Position numbers and translations under genes: made by a program. Under the pieces are notes generated by a model. The model saw only the letters and a program-made list of their open reading frames with translations, searched no databases and was not told the origin of the DNA. Below, piece by piece: positions 10,004-21,901 of a DNA stretch of 64,000 nt. Every line of letters begins with the position of its first letter. The stretch's first letter is position 1. This DNA comes from Galeopsis tetrahit (taxonomy: Eukaryota; Streptophyta; Magnoliopsida; Lamiales; Lamiaceae), in assembly GCA_963675135.1 (NCBI GenBank), contig OY776119.1, positions 3,332,148 to 3,396,147 of the forward strand, given 5' to 3'.

Positions 10004-10286
10004 TTAGCATGTTTGCATTATTTTCTGTCCCATATATCTACATCACAAGAAAGATAGATTGATAATTAAAAAACTAACCAAATAATTATTTTCCTAGTTA
10101 ATTTTATATAATCAATGCTATGTAAACTTAAAATATTTGTCACAAACATGTTAGTCACGAATGAATAGCAACAATTGCAGTTTTCTTGTAATGAATATAA
10201 ATATACATAGACTATTAATGTTATCATGTACCTTCCAAGCATCATGAGTGTGGCCTGAGGATTGGTTCCAGGGGAATTATAAAAGG

Positions 10287-13200
10287 GGGAAGTGGTGTCT
10301 AATACAAAAGGGGCTCTTAAGGGACTAATGATACATGCACTAAATTTAGTGGTAGGAAATACAAATTTAAAGGGGCAAAAGACCATTGTGCCCTTAAATT
10401 TGCTTTCTCATTTGTTAGTGTCTTGGAAGGGGCAATAAAACAATCAAAAGTTTTCTTATATTCAACAGACAACAGCTGACACATTCTTAAAAAAGTTCTC
10501 ACATACTCTCTTACTTTATTCTCTTTCCACTCAATTATTTTATTACAAAGTTTGTATTCAGATTTCTTATTTTTTAATTCACGCAATTTTTTCATTCCAA
10601 CATTTTAATTCAAATTTTACTTGAATTTTAAATTCTTTTTTTTTTTTTTAATTTCAGATTTTTATAATTTTTCAAATTATATTTTATTCTGTTTTTACTC
10701 AATTTTTTATATTCATATTTCTTAGTTTTGCTAATTCACGCAAAATATATATATTAATTCAAATTATACTTGAATTTTTTTATTCATTTATTCCAAAATT
10801 TTAAGACATATTTTTATTAAAAAAAATTAATTTATTTTTTAAATTTATATTTTATTCAAATATTTTCAAATCATACCTTTCTATCAACTTAATTCAATTT
10901 TTTTATTCAAACTATTTTTATTTAGTTTTTTTTTTTCAAAATTTTAATTTATATTTTATTCAATTTTTACTCGATTATTTTGTTGATTTTTTTTTTCAAA
11001 AGTTCTAAGTCAAATTTTTTAGTTCATTTTTCTTTATTCAATTTTTTTTAATTTGTATTTTTTACATATTGAATATCAACAAATATATTGAATATCGATA
11101 TCTATTGAATATAATTAAATATTGAATATAGACATAACATAACACTGAACATCAATATATATATTGAATATAATTAAATATTGAATATCAACATATATAT
11201 TGAACAGTAACAATATGTTATGTAATGAACTATGTAATGAACTAATGAGCATACTCTTTTTTTTTACGGGAACTAATGAGAATACTCAACCCTCCGAATA
11301 CTCAACTAATTCGTTGTTCTTTTTGGAAAGGAGGTTGGTTTGCAGAATACTATATTCCTCAGCAACAATAAAAATTACAAGGCACTTATAAATCAATTTC
11401 CTTTCCTCGAGGTGAAAATAACACATTTTCCTCAAATTCTTCTCATTGTTAACAACTAAGAAATTGACTCGTCGCCTTCGGCAAATTGAAATTCAAGTAA
11501 CTATAAAGCCAATTCGAAACGAACACTAAAAAGCAATATATGAGCTTTAGCTCATTAATCATCAATGGAAGGGCTCGTGTTGTTTGGCAACCTATGTCCC
11601 CGAACAAACGAGCTGAAAAGATGCAGAGCCCTTGAAGGCTGGGCATAAGGCACCATATGAGCAGCTCATCTAACTATGAGCACCCTCAGAGATCAACTTA
11701 CCAAGCATTTTCTTTTGAGGACAAGCTTAGTTCTTTATACTTCTTCGTCGGAAAGTTGGTTATTGATGGAGGCTCTATACCATGACAACCCCTCTCCAAC
11801 TGTTAAAAACCAAAGGCAAATTAACTTAGTAATTGAAAGCAAAGGTTTGTAACAAAATATTCCTTGAGTGGATAGTAAAACAAGATTTTCAAGTAAAAAA
11901 ATGCTACTACACTTAAGATGAAACAACATACGACGAAAACAACCCCTTTTGAAAGAAGAAACGACACGAAAAATTGCAGAAATACGCTCGTCGTTTCTAT
12001 ACATGACTAGTAATCTAGCACCAGCTGAACTTACACAACCCTACAAGTATAAATCATATAAAGGGACACAAAATTGGTGCATTATAAAATGAGGAAATGA
12101 CAATCCTTACTGTAATTTCTCAGACAATACACAGAAAAAGGACAAAATGATGCAATACAATTAAATGATACATTGTTTCTAAAAATAGCAGAACAAATAT
12201 TTGGAATCCATTCTTTAACAGCCTAATTTCAGATTTTAGTCCAATTCCAACACCAAAATGAAGATTACAGATTGTAAAATGAAAAAAAAAAAATCAGAGT
12301 GATTAAATATCCAAAATCCCAAAAATTATAAAAATAGAATGCTACTCCAAAATATACTCCTTCCGTTTCAGTTTTTGATAGTTAAGAAGAACCTGATCGA
12401 GCTTGCTGAGGTGGTCAAGATCTCCAACGAAAGTGGCGCCGCTCCTCTGCAGCTCCTCACATTCCTCTTATTTGTTTAAACACAGTTAAACAAGAACGAG
12501 GAACACAATTTTACCTAGAATAAACAAAAAGAAGAGAAACTAAAACAAAAGCCCCAAATCAGAAGCTGAATTTTAACGATATTTCCTAAAGTAAAGAAAG
12601 TAGAGGGGTTTTTAGAGAGAGGCATAAAAAAAAAAACAGATCACAGATCATGGCAAAATGGGGTTTTTACTTCCATACCTAGATCACAAATCGTTTGCTT
12701 CCACAAAATGGATGGAGAAATACCCAGAATTTGCTCCCCACAATGAGTTTGGTTCTTTCTTCAAAAACCCTCGATCTCTTTTCCTAGATTCACTGATATT
12801 CAAGCTTTGCAATGACGAAAGCGGTGCAGATTGGAGAAGACGAGCCCTTTGACGGAGCATTCAGGCTCTGCACCGACGGCATCTCGCTGCCTTCTTCACC
12901 GCCTCAAAATACCCAAACGACCGCCATTTGCAACGTGCTGCGAAAACGTCCGACGAAGGAGAGAAACTCCGGAGGGCGGTGGAGATCAGTGAGCAAAGCC
13001 CGCGCTACATCCGCCGCCTAAAAACTCCCAAGCCACACCCTTCTCTTCATCGGATTTGAGGATGCGTCGACGGAGAAGGGTATTTTGAACTCTCAAGCCC
13101 CATTTCAGATCTTGTGTGTGAGTGTGTATTTTTCCCTCTGGAAATGTGAGAGAAAAGAGAGAAATAAATATTTGAAAATGAGAATGAAAGAGAAAAAGAC

Positions 13201-13366
13201 AATATTAATTGTTTGAGAGGGAGGAGAGAGAAGGGTCTAATCTTTTGGAGATGAAGGATAGTAGAGACAATTTGCCTTCAATTTTGTATTGACAAGTGGA
13301 AAAAATTTCCACAAAAACCTTCTACCACTAAAGGGGTCATTTTTGTATCATGGAGTCAATAATCTC
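10287..13366. mobile_element. Insertion in B exon 3, probable Mutator-like (Pack-MULE-type) element
   Basis: The 3080-bp insertion is bounded by an 11-bp direct repeat ATTATAAAAGG (10276-10286 and 13367-13377), of which 9 bp would be a normal Mutator-type target duplication. The ends begin GGGAAGTGGTGTC and, on the opposite strand, GAGATTATTGACTCC. They share ATACAAAA and a TTTAGTGGTAG block but are not perfect inverted repeats. There is no transposase. The left 1 kb is extremely T-rich. The right part (12400-13080) is GC-rich and exon-like, which suggests captured host sequence. A degenerate hAT is the main alternative. Confidence 0.6.
12853..13058 (+). other. Exon-like captured sequence in the insertion
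   Basis: This is an open frame without an ATG of its own, starting right after a TGA at 12850-12852 and ending at the TGA 13056-13058. It encodes a charged peptide with FFTASKYPNDRH, KTSDEGEKLRRAVEISEQ and SPRYIRRL. Base composition and amino-acid use look like genuine host coding sequence, unlike the flanking DNA. Another frame over the same bases, starting with an ATG at 12812, gives a Ser/Arg-rich 69-residue product that looks less natural. The donor gene is not recognised. Confidence 0.4.
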
Positions 13367-15169
13367 ATTATAAAAGGTTGAACCATCAATCACGCGCAAA
13401 GAGTCCACACCCGTCACTCTGTATTCGGAATCCACAACCCGACCCACTTGACACCCTCCATGGTAATGCCATATGGTCATCACACTATCTATGCAAAACT
13501 GCTCCCACGAATCAACTTTTTTTGGGTGTTTTTCCTTACTGTTTCTAGAAAGTTCCAACCTTAACTCCATGAGTGATTCAAATGTGGTGTTGGGGTATCG
13601 ATATTCGGAGAAAGCCTTCGATTCGACTACTCTCTTAATGATCTCCATCACCTTCACACACATTTGAAGGTCTCTCGGGTCTTGGAAGTAGTTGAAAGTC
13701 ACACTCGGATTCTCATCCGGGTCATTGCTTTGGAGCTCTAAATACCCGGTAGAGAAGGGTCGGGCAACCTTTTCCACGATCAATGTTGATTGGATGAGGC
13801 TTTGATTGTTGGAAAAAAGACCCGACCCGAAGAATCCACCCAGTTATTCCACGTAGCACCCAATATCATTTGTTATACCTACCACCGCACATAGGGAATT
13901 TTCAACAGGCCTAGGGGAAGGTATTAACACCGCATTCATTGGGTTATCAGACATGCCTTGACCCACCATTGGATGATCCAATATTACATTTATATCGTGG
14001 GCCTTGAGATGATGGGCCGGCCCAATACCGCTCAACATCAATAGTTGTGGGCTCCCCAATGCACCCGCTGAAAGAATGATCTCACTCAAAGAATTGTTGG
14101 TCAATAGTGCTGTGTGGTTGGCCCCTTTTGAGTCTGTGAACACAACGCCGTAAGCCTTGGGTTTTAGTCCTGCCAAATTGCAAATTGAGCTTGTCAGCGT
14201 TAGTTGTTATAAAAAGAAATGAGATCACCTGTTTCAACTTTGGTGTTCCACATCTTATTCCACTATATGGATGATTGACATGTGTCATATATAATAAAAA
14301 ATAATCAACGTTCAATAATATTGCAGACGACATGTGCTAAAAATTCAGTAGAGTGGAATACCAGTGGAATAGGGGAATCGAACTGGTTATAACGAATCAT
14401 TTTCATGTTCGTATAACGGTTCTACATATATAAGCCCAACTCATTATTCGTATATGGTGAGTATGTGCATACAAATAATTGAATAAATTAGTAATGAACC
14501 TAACCTGGTAAAGTCTCAAACAAGATTTGGTGTACGGATGCATGTAAATAAACAGAAATCAAGGTTTGATTAGCATACTCCAACAAATCAGCGGCACTAT
14601 GTCTATAGCCATTCTCATCAATAATTGAACCTCCAATTTTAGTCCCTTGCAAATGCTCATATGTGAATCCGTTGTACGGTGAAACTCCGGCTTCCACCAA
14701 CCCGTCCCTCATGGCTACTTTCCACTCAAACACTTGTGGTCGAAATGCTACTTTCCTCTCCACCCAGTCATACGACTCGTTCACTAGCTGCGGGTCCAAA
14801 CCCACCTCTCGCACGAACTCACTCTCCGCCCTCGAATAGAATCCCACGTTGATGGCAGTGCCTCCACCCAGGATGCGCGCGCGTTGGTTAGGAACACCGT
14901 CCGTTGAGACAAATTGTTGTGCGGCCGAGGTAGGGGAAGTGTCCTGTAATGTCGATACAAAACTCGTCATACAGGTTATGTTGGGGTACGGAAGGCCACC
15001 CCTCTCCAGAAGTAGTACTTTTGAGGTGGCGGAGAGCGTCGCTGCCACCGCACAACCTGCGGTTCCACCACCGACTATTATGTAGTCATAATACTCAACA
15101 GCCGCTGCTGACGTGGCATCTTTTGCAAAAGAGAAGTATGGTGCTGATCATATAGAGAATATCAGTCAT

Positions 15170-15410
15170 CTCTTGAGGTCAACTTTAATTATGTAATTTT
15201 GTACTTTTTCAATTTTAATCTTGCAACTTTTAACTTTCTCAATTGTAGTCCGTATCTTTGTTTTTTTTCTCAATTTTGGTCCCCACGATATCAATTTTAG
15301 TGGAAGATTATAGTTGATACCATCAGGACTAACATTAAGAAAGTGCAAAGTAACAAGACTAAAGTTGAACTCGCCTAAGTTACAAGACTAAAATTGATAT
15401 TTTCTCAACA
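15170..15410. mobile_element. MITE-like inverted repeat in intron 1 of copy B
   Basis: The two ends carry imperfect inverted arms of the TTTTAGTCTTGTAACTT type (TCAATTTTAATCTTGCAACT on the left; ACAAGACTAAAATTGATAT on the right). The other GMC copies lack it in this intron. It resembles Mutator-type MITE termini. No clear target duplication is seen. Confidence 0.4.
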
Positions 15411-16056
15411 ATATATATACAAAATAAAATTATTAATTTAATCTTCTGAAACACATGAAATATTAGAGTCCAAAAGGCTGCTGCATCACCTTTTTCGGCG
15501 AATGAAGAAACCGTGAAAAAGAACATCACAAGAGAAGCTGTAATAATGCTAACCCATTTTGCAAAAGCCATAGTTTCAGAAATAAATGATCAAATGCATG
15601 AAACAAGTGAATATGAACTAACTCCTTTTAAAAGAGAATTAATTAGGTTGCTAATTAATTATGATAAAGACTATTATTAAGTGCACATAAAGACATAAAG
15701 ATTTTCAGTTTTCAGAGTTTCAGAAAAATAACTCGACAGGCACGATGGCGCTTTGTTAGAGGACAAAAAAATGGTCTTGATCGAAAGAATCCCGTCTCAT
15801 CTAAAAGTTCGAAGTTATAGAGAGGTGGAAATTTATTTCTTGTATATTAATTCCTAATACTTCCTCTCACTCGTGAACCGAATTATCACATCTTCCCTTT
15901 AATTAGGGAGGATGTCCATCGAGTGGACAATTTAAATGGGTACAGTTGCTTTCAATAGGAATCGAATCCAGGACGTGTGGGCATGAGCCTTAAAGCTCTG
16001 ATATCATGAAAGAATTCCGTCTCATCCAAATTTTCGATCGAACTTGTATAAAAGTG

Positions 16057-16942
16057 TGTCAAGATGGATTCCGATCAGCTAGACGTCTCCAACTAATTAG
16101 AACACTTGAATATAGAAGAAATAACTGCTCTAGGATAGTAATTCAGAAAAGTAATCAACGAGACAATCAGCACACAAGAATTTAAGTGGTTCGATCAATG
16201 TGATCTACATCCACTGGACCAGACTAGTACTTCTTTGATTGATAAAGAATGTTTACACACTCATTCACTCGGAATTGGATATTTCCTCACTTCACTCGTG
16301 AACTCACACAACTCAAAGAATACAATAACGTACTAAATCTCTCCTCCCAAAAGGTGTCAACCTTTACAATGTACACAATCAAGAGTATATAAAGACCAAA
16401 GGTAGTTGCTGCTGTTAGGAACTGTTTTGAGTAGTTATCAACCGTTTGCAACCGCTTGTAACAACCCATGTGCTCTGTTATTGCCCAACTGAAATGGTAG
16501 TTATGCCCTCAAGTTGTTGTAACTGTAAAACTGTTAGTTAAACTAATTAACTTCGAACCAGAAGACTTGCCCATAAAGATCAGAACACTACTTTAGTGAT
16601 CTGATACCCAACTCTTCTGTTCCTGTGATCAAAAGCTAACTCTGCTGATAGACTCCTTACTGTGCTGACCAACTCTGCTGACCAACTCTGCTGGACAACT
16701 CTGCTGAACAACTCTGCTGGACAACTCTGCTGAACAACTCTGCTGGACAACTCTGTTGGACAACTCTGCTGAACAACTCTGTTGGACAACTCTGCTTGGA
16801 CAACTCTGCTGAAGTCTCAGCATCACCTCCTCAGCTAATTGAAACCATTCCACTCATCTGATTACGGCCTAAGTCATCTTATCTGATCCTATCAGCTCAC
16901 TACTCAGTGTGCTGATTCTGAGATTATGAGATAACACTCACA
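16057..16942 (-). repeat. 3' LTR of Copia-1
   Basis: The 886-bp LTR is 42 bp longer than its partner because of a segment near 16489-16530 absent from the 5' LTR. The junction shows AACTG microhomology. It contains a 13-bp minisatellite at 16668-16812. Confidence 0.85.
16668..16812. repeat. 13-bp minisatellite in the Copia-1 LTR
   Basis: About 10 or 11 head-to-tail units of CAACTCTGCTGGA or CAACTCTGCTGAA occur here. The same array, with the same order of variants, is in the other LTR (about 21627-21770), as expected if both LTRs were copied from one template. Confidence 0.85.
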
Positions 16943-17073
16943 ATTCTCCACCTTTAGCTCATAATCGAACTAATCTCCACCAAAAACAAAAAACACCAAC
17001 ACTATTCTCCTCAAAGAATAGCCTCCACTACTGATCTTCTGCCACAAGAACAGTAGCCTTCTCCTCAGAGGAA

Positions 17074-18543
17074 TTAATGCAGTCCAATAAGTCTAAGACA
17101 CAAGCCAAACTTCTCTTTTGGCAATGCCTTAGTGAATGCATCAACAGGGTTCTCCTCTGTAGCAATCTTCACTACCTGGACTGACCCCTTCTCTACAATA
17201 TCTCTTACAAAGTACAGTTTCACATCTATGTGCTTAGTTCTCTCATGATACCCCTGATGCTTTGCAAGATGTATTGCACTTTGGTTATCACAGAAGACAG
17301 TCACACTTCTTTGTGATATACCAAACTCCTTCAAGATCCCCCTAAGCCACATGCTCTCCTTTACTGCTTCAGTCAAGGCTACATATTCTGATTCTGTAGT
17401 AGATAATGCAACTACGGACTGATGTATTGACCTCCATGATATAGCTGTACCAAATAAGGTGAATACATACCCTGTCAAGGACTTTCTTGTGTCTACATTG
17501 GCTGCATAGTCGGCATCAACATATCCCACAAGTGCTTCTCCCTCATCTGATATCTTCTGAAATTTCAGACCTTTCTCAGCTGATCCTAGAACATATCTCA
17601 TGACCCACTTAACTGTCTCCCAATGACTTGAACCTGGATCACTCATGTATCTGCTGATTACACTCATTGCATGAGTTAAATCTGGTCTACAACACACCAT
17701 AGCATACATTAAACTCCCTACTGCACTGGCATAAGGAACCTTACTCATCTGAGCTCTTTCTTGGCTGTTCTTGGGACACATCTGATTGGATAACTTCTGA
17801 TGCTGACCAATTGGTGTAGAAACTGACTTAGCTTGATTCATCCTGAATCTCTCTAACACCTTCCTCAGATAGGTAGGCTGACTAAGCTGAATTGCTCCCT
17901 CAACTCTACTGATCTCCATCCCAAGAATCACTTTAGCTTCACCAAGATCTTTCATCTCAAACTCCCTTTTGAGAATCTCCTTAACTTGATTGATACTGTT
18001 AATAGACTCCCCAGCTATTAACATATCATCTACATACAGCAGAAGATAGGTAACTGAACTCCCAACCCTCCTGAAGTAAACACAGATGTCATACAAGCTT
18101 CTTGCAAAACCAACTGAGCAAATGTACTCATCAAACCTTAAGTACCATTGTCTAGGGCTTTGTTTGAGGCCATAAAGTGATTTTCTGAGTAAGCACACTT
18201 TGTCTTCTCCATCTTCTATGTCCAACCCTTCTGGTATTTTCATGTAGATCTTCTCATCTAAAGTCCCATGAAGAAATGCTGTGGTCACATCCATCTGATG
18301 CAGCTCCAATTCATATTGAGCAACCATAGCCAACAAGATTCTGATGCTACAATGCTTTACAACAGGTGAGAAGATTTCATTAAAGTCAATACCTTCTTTC
18401 TGTGTAAATCCTTTAGCTACAAGTCTTGCCTTGTACCTAATCTTGCCACCACTTACACCCAACAAGTTTCTTGTTCTTAGGCCTCTCAATAATCTCCCAA
18501 GTCTGGTTCTTGTTAAGAGATAACAGTTCTTCCTCCATAGCAA
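17074..18543 (-). pseudogene. Copia-1 pol, reverse transcriptase and RNase H
   Basis: This is the C-terminal half of the Copia polyprotein. From roughly residue 35 it carries RT blocks: RYKARLVAKGFTQKEGIDF, MDVTTAFLHG, the YVDDM active site, and LGMEI. RNase H follows, with GYVDADYA, STTESEY and DNQSAIHLAKH, ending near ADAFTKALP-like residues. The first 30 or so residues are out-of-frame readthrough. The frame is shifted by one relative to the integrase part: around 18440 the conserved GCKW is followed by a different frame and about ten expected residues are missing, so a small deletion has broken the polyprotein. Confidence 0.85.
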
Positions 18544-19744
18544 CTAACCACTTCTCTTTGTCATGGCAGTTGATGGCTTCTGTGTAAGTTTTAGGCTCCA
18601 AAGACTCCACCTCAAGAGCTGCACATAATGCAAATGATACTATGTCAGCTTGACCATACCTCTGAGGTGGGTGGACTTCTCTTCTGGTTCTGTCCCTAGT
18701 CAGCTGATAGTCATGAAGCTCAGTATCACTATGAGTAATCTCCTCCTCATCTGGATCAATCTGATCTTCAGTTAGTGTTCTGATGTCACCATGCTCCACC
18801 TCCACCTGTGTCTCATCTGGTTTGTTGTGTGCTGTACTGGAGCTTGCCTCCTCTTTCAATGGCATTCTATTCTCATCAAAAGTTACATCTCTGCTGATAA
18901 TACACTTCTGCATTCCAGCTTCTAGGCACCACAATCTGTATCCTTTCACACCTGAAGGATATCCTATGAACACACATTTCAAGGCTCGAGGCTCAAGCTT
19001 ATCTTGCTTGACATGGGCATATGCTGAACAACCATACACCTTCAAATTACTGTACTCAGCTGCATGGCCAGACCATAACTCTTCTGGGGTCTTAAATTGC
19101 ACAGCTGAGGAAGGGCTTCTGTTTATCAAATAGGCTGCTGTTGACACTGCTTCTCCCCAAAATACTTTAGGCAATCCAGAGCTGCTCAACATGCACCTAA
19201 CTCTCTCAAGCAAAGTCTGGTTCATTCTCTCAGCTACTCCATTCTGCTGAGGTGTACCTGGTACTGTTCTGTGCCTCACTATACCCTTCTTCTTGCAGAA
19301 AACATTGAACTCTTCTGATATGAACTCCAGCCCATTATCAGTTCTCAAATGCTTTAGATTCTTTCCAGAAATGTTCTCCACCTCAGTGAGCCATTCCTTA
19401 AATTTTTCAAATGCTTCTGACTTGGATTTCAGGATAGTGATCCATACCTTTCTTGAGTAGTCATCTATGATAGACATGAAGTATCTCCCACCACTTCTGG
19501 TCTGATTCCTAGCTGGCCCCCATAAATCTGAATGGACATAGTCCAAAATTCCTTTGGTAGAGTGTGAACTCTTCCCAAACTTCAATCTCTTGGATTTCCC
19601 AAGAATGCAGTGCTCACACAAATCCAGCTTTGTGATCTTGTCACCACATAGCAATCCTTGCTTACTTAGCTCAAGTAGGCCCTTCTCTCCTACATGACCT
19701 AATCTTCTGTGCCACAACATTGAGTTGTCTTGCACCCTTGCCAC
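18437..19744 (-). pseudogene. Copia-1 pol, integrase
   Basis: This starts in the same frame as gag-protease but after an in-frame stop. It carries the pre-integrase zinc region (WHRRLGH, then CEHCILGK), the integrase core with Asp in HSDLWGP, Asp in RTDNG and Glu in VAERMNQ, the proline-rich linker, and the beginning of RT up to VGCKW. It then runs off frame. The catalytic D,D,E residues are all present. Confidence 0.85.
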
Positions 19745-19780
19745 ATCTGATCTGCCAATAACTGTTCCCCCCTTAAGAAA

Positions 19781-21013
19781 TTAGAGATCATTTCTTCTCT
19801 CTCCTTTAAGAACAGTAAGCTTCCCCTTTGAAACTCTGAGCTCTCCATCTTCAGACTGGAATTTATAGCCCAATGAATCCAGCATACCAAGAGATATCAA
19901 ATTTCTCTTGAGTTCAGGAACATACCTGACCCTCTTGAGAATCCTCACTACTCCATCATACATCTTCAAGTGTACTGTACCTTCACCTCTGACTTTGCAA
20001 GTGTGATCATTCCCTAACAACACAGAACCTCCATTCTGATGCTTAAAATCATGAAACCACTCTCTTCTTGGAGTCATGTGGAAAGAACACCCTGAATCTA
20101 AAATCCAATCTTGCTGCTCTTTAGTGGAAGTGATGGATAGGGACTGAGCTGACTCATAGCCTTTCTGCTCCTTATCATCTTGGGTTTGATTTGCTTGATT
20201 CTTATCAACAGGGTTCTTAGGACCAGATTTTCTCATAAGCTGTTTGTACTTGTAACAAGTACTCTTAAAGTGCCCGGGTTTGTTGCAGTGGTGGCACACT
20301 ACTTCCCCTTGATTTGACACTACTGATTTTCCCTTATCAGCTCCTTTGGGTTGACTAGACCCCTTCTTGGAGACAGACTTCTTCTGACCTCCCTTGATTG
20401 CCAATCCTTCCCCACTGCTACTTTTATCTCCTTGAGATGTTTTGTTATGTAACAGCTTGGACTTGACAGCCAAGATCACATCCTCCAATGTGATTGCTTC
20501 CTTTCTACCATATAAGATGGTGTCCTTTAGGATTTCAAAGGACTTAGGCAGAGCACTCAATAAGATCAGAGCCTTATCCTCTTCCTCTAACTTGACATCC
20601 AAATTCTCCAGATCATCAAGAATCTTATTGAACTCATCTAGCTGCTCCGTAATGGGTTTGTCATCTCCCATTCTAAAGGCATACAGCTTCTGCTTCGAAT
20701 AGAGTCGGTTAGCAAGAGTTTTCACCATATATAGCTTCTCAAGCTTATCCCAAACCTCCTTCGCTGACTTCTCTTTAGCAACCTCCCTCAAGACCTTATC
20801 TCCAAGGCAGAGTAGGATCGTGCTTCGAGCTTTCCTGAGCAACTTGCTCCTTTCAGCCGCAGCTGTTGCAGATTCTTCTGCAATCTCTTCGGATTCTTCG
20901 AGAGCCTCGAATAATCCTTGCTGTTCAAGGAGGGCCTGCATCTTGACCTTCCACAGCCCAAAATCTCCAGTGCCTGTAAACTTCTCTATGTTGTACTTGG
21001 TAGAATTCCCCAT
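19781..21013 (-). CDS. Copia-1 gag and protease
   Basis: This 410-residue product contains a UBN2/Copia-type gag (MGNSTKYNIEKFTGTGDF start, typical of Tnt1-like elements), a CCHC zinc knuckle (CHHCNKPGHFKSTCYK) at about residue 240 and the aspartic protease active site (LDSGCS) at about 306. It ends at a TAA (19781-19783) lying between protease and integrase; integrase continues in the same frame. The start ATG is 25 bp from the primer site. Confidence 0.85.
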   Translation of the reverse strand: MGNSTKYNIEKFTGTGDFGLWKVKMQALLEQQGLFEALEESEEIAEESATAAAERSKLLRKARSTILLCLGDKVLREVAKEKSAKEVWDKLEKLYMVKTLANRLYSKQKLYAFRMGDDKPITEQLDEFNKILDDLENLDVKLEEEDKALILLSALPKSFEILKDTILYGRKEAITLEDVILAVKSKLLHNKTSQGDKSSSGEGLAIKGGQKKSVSKKGSSQPKGADKGKSVVSNQGEVVCHHCNKPGHFKSTCYKYKQLMRKSGPKNPVDKNQANQTQDDKEQKGYESAQSLSITSTKEQQDWILDSGCSFHMTPRREWFHDFKHQNGGSVLLGNDHTCKVRGEGTVHLKMYDGVVRILKRVRYVPELKRNLISLGMLDSLGYKFQSEDGELRVSKGKLTVLKGERRNDL

Positions 21014-21037
21014 CTTTAGATCTGCAGCTACTTCGGT

Positions 21038-21055
21038 TTCCCACAGACGGCGCCA
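21038..21055 (-). other. Primer-binding site of Copia-1
   Basis: It lies 2 bp inside the 5' LTR and reads TGGCGCCGTCTGTGGGAA on the minus strand, identical to the site of the gypsy element at 3221-3238. Confidence 0.65.
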
Positions 21056-21057
21056 AT

Positions 21058-21901
21058 TGTCAAGATGGATTCCGATCAGCTAGACGTCTCCAACTAATTA
21101 GAACACTTGAATATAGAAGAAATAACTGCTCTAGGATAGTAATTCAGAAAAGTAATCAACGAGACAAACAGCACACAAGAATTTAAGTGGTTCGATCAAT
21201 GTGATCTACATCCACTGGACCAGACTAGTACTTCTTTGATTGATAAAGAATGTTTACACACTCATTCACTCGGAATTGGATATTTCCTCACTTCACTCGT
21301 GAACTCACACAACTCAAAGAATACAATAACGTACTAAATCTCTCCTCCCAAAAGGTGTCAACCTTTACAATGTACACAATCAAGAGTATATAAAGACCAA
21401 AGGTAGTTGCTGCTGTTAGGAACTGTTTTGAGTAGTTATCAACCGTTTGCAACCGCTTGTAACAACCCATGTGCTCTGTTATTGCCCAACTGTTAGTTAA
21501 ACTAACTAACTTCGAACCAGAAGACTTGCCCATAAAGATCAGAACACTACTTTAGTGATCTGATACCCAACTCTTCTGTTCCTGTGATCAAAAGCTAACT
21601 CTGCTGATAGACTCCTTACTGTGCTGACCAACTCTGCTGACCAACTCTGCTGGACAACTCTGCTGAACAACTCTGCTGGACAACTCTGCTGAACAACTCT
21701 GCTGGACAACTCTGTTGGACAACTCTGCTGAACAACTCTGTTGGACAACTCTGCTTGGACAACTCTGCTGAAGTCTCAGCATCACCTCCTCAGCTGATTG
21801 AAACCATTCCACTCATCTGATTACGGCCTAAGTCATCTTATCTGATCCTATCAGCTCACTACTCAGTGTGCTGATTCTGAGATTATGAGATAACACTCAC
21901 A
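21058..21901 (-). repeat. 5' LTR of Copia-1
   Basis: The 844-bp LTR is nearly identical to 16057-16942 (three substitutions by eye, plus the 42-bp gap). It contains the promoter for the element and the minisatellite. Confidence 0.85.

Larger units (their letters stand above)
10004..15571 (-). pseudogene. GMC oxidoreductase copy B, disabled by stop codon and insertion
   Basis: The four-exon structure matches copy A: exon 1 15571-15490 (signal peptide MAFAKWVSIITASLV), exon 2 15143-14505, exon 3 starting at 14169, and exon 4 10037-10004. Exon 2 is fully open with FAD motif and GMC signature. Exon 3 has two lesions. One is an in-frame TAA (plus strand near 13844-13846) replacing a Glu codon after CYVE. 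The other is a 3.08-kb insertion after FYN (10287-13366), so the catalytic WHYHGGCQVG block and the GTNPQATLMMLGR block are now 3 kb apart. Apart from these, exon 3 keeps frame; with one copy of the target duplication it has 847 nt, like copy C. The core promoter is degraded (TTTAAAAGG near 15625-15633). This is a pseudogene with high confidence. Confidence 0.9.
16057..21901 (-). mobile_element. Copia-1: young full-length Ty1/copia element (Tork/Tnt1-like)
   Basis: The 5845-bp element has two LTRs (16057-16942 and 21058-21901) starting TGTGAG and ending TTGACA on the minus strand. A perfect 5-bp target duplication AAGTG (16052-16056 and 21902-21906), a primer site next to the 5' LTR and a polypurine tract (AAAGGTGGAGAAT) next to the 3' LTR complete the structure. 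By eye the LTRs differ by only three substitutions and one 42-bp indel, so insertion was recent. The coding region is broken by one stop and one frameshifting deletion, so the element is not autonomous. Confidence 0.9.

Noticed and set aside
16580..16853. Repetitive Ser/Val/Gln-rich proteins in the Copia-1 LTR
   Set aside because: They are translations of the 13-bp minisatellite in different frames.
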